64,000 nt of DNA from UBA10646 sp046296295 (lineage in GTDB: Bacteria; Bacteroidota; Bacteroidia; Chitinophagales; Chitinophagaceae): contig JBKBLG010000001.1 of assembly GCA_046296295.1 (NCBI GenBank), forward strand, positions 305,471-369,470, in the 5' to 3' direction. Each line of letters starts with the position of its first letter. The stretch's first letter is position 1. Shown one piece after another: positions 62,191 to 64,000 of the stretch. Under the pieces are notes generated by a model, which had not been told where the DNA came from, did not search any database, and saw only the letters and a list, made by a program, of their open reading frames with translations. The translations under genes were made by a program, and so were the position numbers.

Positions 62191-64000
62191 TTATGCTTCT
62201 GCCTCCATGTAGCTTGTTACTGGTTCACAAGTACATACCAGGTTTCTATCGCCATGAGTATTGTTAACCCTTGCTACGCTTGGCCAGAATTTATTGTTAC
62301 GAACGTATGGCAACGGAAATGTCGCTATTTCGCGACTGTAAGGTTTATCCCAAGCATCACTCATTACAGCAAATTGTGTATGAGGTGCGTTTTTAAGTGG
62401 ATTATTTGTTTTATCCATTGTTCCGTTTTCTATCGCTGCAATTTCACTTCTGATAGCAATCAACGCATCGCAGAAACGATCTAGTTCGGCTTTATCCTCG
62501 CTTTCGGTAGGTTCAATCATAATAGTACCCGCCACAGGGAAGCTCATGGTTGGTGCATGAAAACCATAATCCATCAAACGCTTGGCAACATCCTCTGCTT
62601 CAATGCCGGCGCTGGCTTTGAACGGACGTAAGTCTACTATAAACTCATGTGCACAACGACCATGATGGTTGGTATACAAAATGCTGTAGTGATTTTTTAA
62701 ACGAGCCATCATATAGTTCGCATTTAAGATGGCATATTCAGTAGCTTTTTTAACACCTTCGGCGCCCAACATTCTAATATAGGCATAACTAATTAATAAA
62801 ATAGATGCACTACCCCAATGTGCAGCCGATACAGCACCTGTACCAATGCTGCCATTGGTGGTGAAATGACCAGGCAAGTGTGCTGCCAAATGTGCTTTCA
62901 CACAAATTGGCCCCATGCCAGGTCCGCCCCCGCCATGCGGAATAGCAAATGTTTTATGCAAATTCAAGTGACAAACATCGGCACCAATATTCGCAGGACT
63001 CGTTAACCCAACTTGTGCATTCATATTAGCACCATCCATGTATACTTGTCCGCCGTGTGCATGAACAATAGCACAGAGTTCTTTAATGCTTTCTTCGAAT
63101 ACACCGTACGTACTTGGATAGGTAACCATGGTACCAGCTAGTACATCGCTGTATTGTTCGGCCTTAGCTTTAAAATCATCCATATCAATGTAGCCATTAT
63201 CAAGTGCTTTCACTACCACCACTTTCATTCCTGACATAACAGCACTTGCTGGGTTTGTACCATGGGCACTAATAGGGATAAGCACCACATTACGCTGTGA
63301 ATTACCGTTGGCCAAATGATAGTTACGAATGGTTAATAATCCGGCATACTCACCTTGTGCACCGCTATTAGGTTGTAAGCTACAAGCATCAAAGCCAGTT
63401 ATAGCACACAAATAATCGCTTAGTTCTTGTGCCATTTGTGCGTAGCCCATTGCTTGTGTAGCCGGTACAAATGGGTGAATTTGACTAAAGTTAGGCCAGC
63501 TTAATGGCATCATTTCTGTAGCTGCATTTAATTTCATGGTACAGCTACCTAGTGATATCATAGATGTATTTAAGCTCAAATCTTTATTCTCCAACTGCTT
63601 GATATAACGCATCATTTGGCTCTCGCTACGATGACTGTTGAATACAGGATGCGTTAAAAATTCACTGGTGCGAACTGCATAGGTTGGTATTGATTGCAGT
63701 GCATCTTCGTAATTAAAAGTAACGGCACTGTAGCTACTGCCAGCTGCCTCTGCAAAAACGTGTACAATGTCTAATACATCGTTACGACTTGTAGTTTCAT
63801 CTAAAGCAATGGTAACAGCACCATTACCGTAGTAGAAGTTAATGTTTTGAGCGGTTGCGTATTGTTCAATAGTTGCTACGTTAGCCACTACCGTAATGGT
63901 ATCGAAGTAATGTTGGTGTACTACTTCAAAACCAAGTGCTTTCAAGGCTTCGGCTAGTGTTTGCGTAAGCAAAGCAGTACGTTTAGCAATTTGCTTCAAA
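62191..64000 (-). CDS. gcvP: Glycine dehydrogenase (decarboxylating), P protein, C-terminal part
   Basis: At least 602 residues; the frame runs off the right edge (its first in-frame codon here is a TTG, not a true start), so about 350 residues are missing compared with the usual 950. This is the PLP-dependent P protein of the glycine cleavage system. The PLP lysine is in NLHKTFAIPHGGGGPGMGPI; other conserved parts are MISLGSCTMKLNA, CSLQPNSGAQGEYAG, VYMDGANMNAQVGL and CAHEFIVDLRPFK. The tail (NNTHGDRNLVCTCEP) is also typical. Confidence 0.95.
   Translation of the reverse strand, partial: LKQIAKRTALLTQTLAEALKALGFEVVHQHYFDTITVVANVATIEQYATAQNINFYYGNGAVTIALDETTSRNDVLDIVHVFAEAAGSSYSAVTFNYEDALQSIPTYAVRTSEFLTHPVFNSHRSESQMMRYIKQLENKDLSLNTSMISLGSCTMKLNAATEMMPLSWPNFSQIHPFVPATQAMGYAQMAQELSDYLCAITGFDACSLQPNSGAQGEYAGLLTIRNYHLANGNSQRNVVLIPISAHGTNPASAVMSGMKVVVVKALDNGYIDMDDFKAKAEQYSDVLAGTMVTYPSTYGVFEESIKELCAIVHAHGGQVYMDGANMNAQVGLTSPANIGADVCHLNLHKTFAIPHGGGGPGMGPICVKAHLAAHLPGHFTTNGSIGTGAVSAAHWGSASILLISYAYIRMLGAEGVKKATEYAILNANYMMARLKNHYSILYTNHHGRCAHEFIVDLRPFKASAGIEAEDVAKRLMDYGFHAPTMSFPVAGTIMIEPTESEDKAELDRFCDALIAIRSEIAAIENGTMDKTNNPLKNAPHTQFAVMSDAWDKPYSREIATFPLPYVRNNKFWPSVARVNNTHGDRNLVCTCEPVTSYMEAEA

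Noticed and set aside
1..64000. tRNA or rRNA genes
   Set aside because: I saw no T-loop/cloverleaf pattern or conserved rRNA segment, though a covariance-model search would be more sensitive than reading by eye.

Overview
This window looks like a contiguous piece of a Bacteroidota chromosome, probably from the Chitinophagales/Sphingobacteriales side of the phylum. The phylum call rests on type IX secretion genes (porV, porU, a PorP/SprF protein paired with a giant CHU_C-type surface protein), TonB-linked outer-membrane barrels, DUF3078 and GtrA proteins, TAnnTTTG-like promoter elements and the lack of clear Shine-Dalgarno sequences. The family-level call is a guess. I saw no tRNA, rRNA, insertion sequence, prophage or CRISPR array. 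Genes are dense and no gap exceeds 300 bases.

Layout. 0-4 kb: PorP/SprF fragment and a 1245-residue PKD-rich surface protein. 4-10.3 kb: recG, dapA, accA, rpsA. 10.4-16.7 kb: porV then porU. 16.8-22.8 kb: tyrS, a nucleotidyltransferase, a PLP enzyme with a TTG start, a secreted protein, a DciA-like protein, GtrA and PhzF. 22.9-32.1 kb: a tight minus-strand operon encoding a membrane RCK/RyR protein, a multi-domain TIR protein, a STAND ATPase with coiled coil and WD40, and a TPR-TonB receptor. 32.2-45 kb: acyl-CoA carboxylase beta, rnhA, an ECF sigma/putative anti-sigma pair, a TraB/GumN protein, RNase Z, a class-C beta-lactamase-like lipoprotein, UbiD, a CBM-esterase and a glycosyltransferase. 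45-53 kb: dnaK, an HdrB-like CCG protein and three outer-membrane proteins. 53-64 kb: miaB, a sigma-54 activator, lptE, an unknown gene, secG, mltG, YihY, a DUF486 protein, a hydrolase, a DUF2520 protein and the C-terminal part of gcvP.

Two things stand out. First, a 12-mer, CCTTACGGTAAA (extended consensus ACCTTNCGGTAAATG), recurs throughout. By eye I count about 26 perfect copies, 14 with G at the fifth base, and about a dozen other near-copies. They lie in both orientations, inside genes and between them, and are concentrated at stop codons; four genes take their TAA from a copy. The pattern recalls DNA uptake sequences or the cyanobacterial HIP1 palindrome. Second, the RyR/TIR/STAND/TonB operon has the architecture expected of a sensing and effector (conflict) system and is the best candidate for an undescribed functional module.
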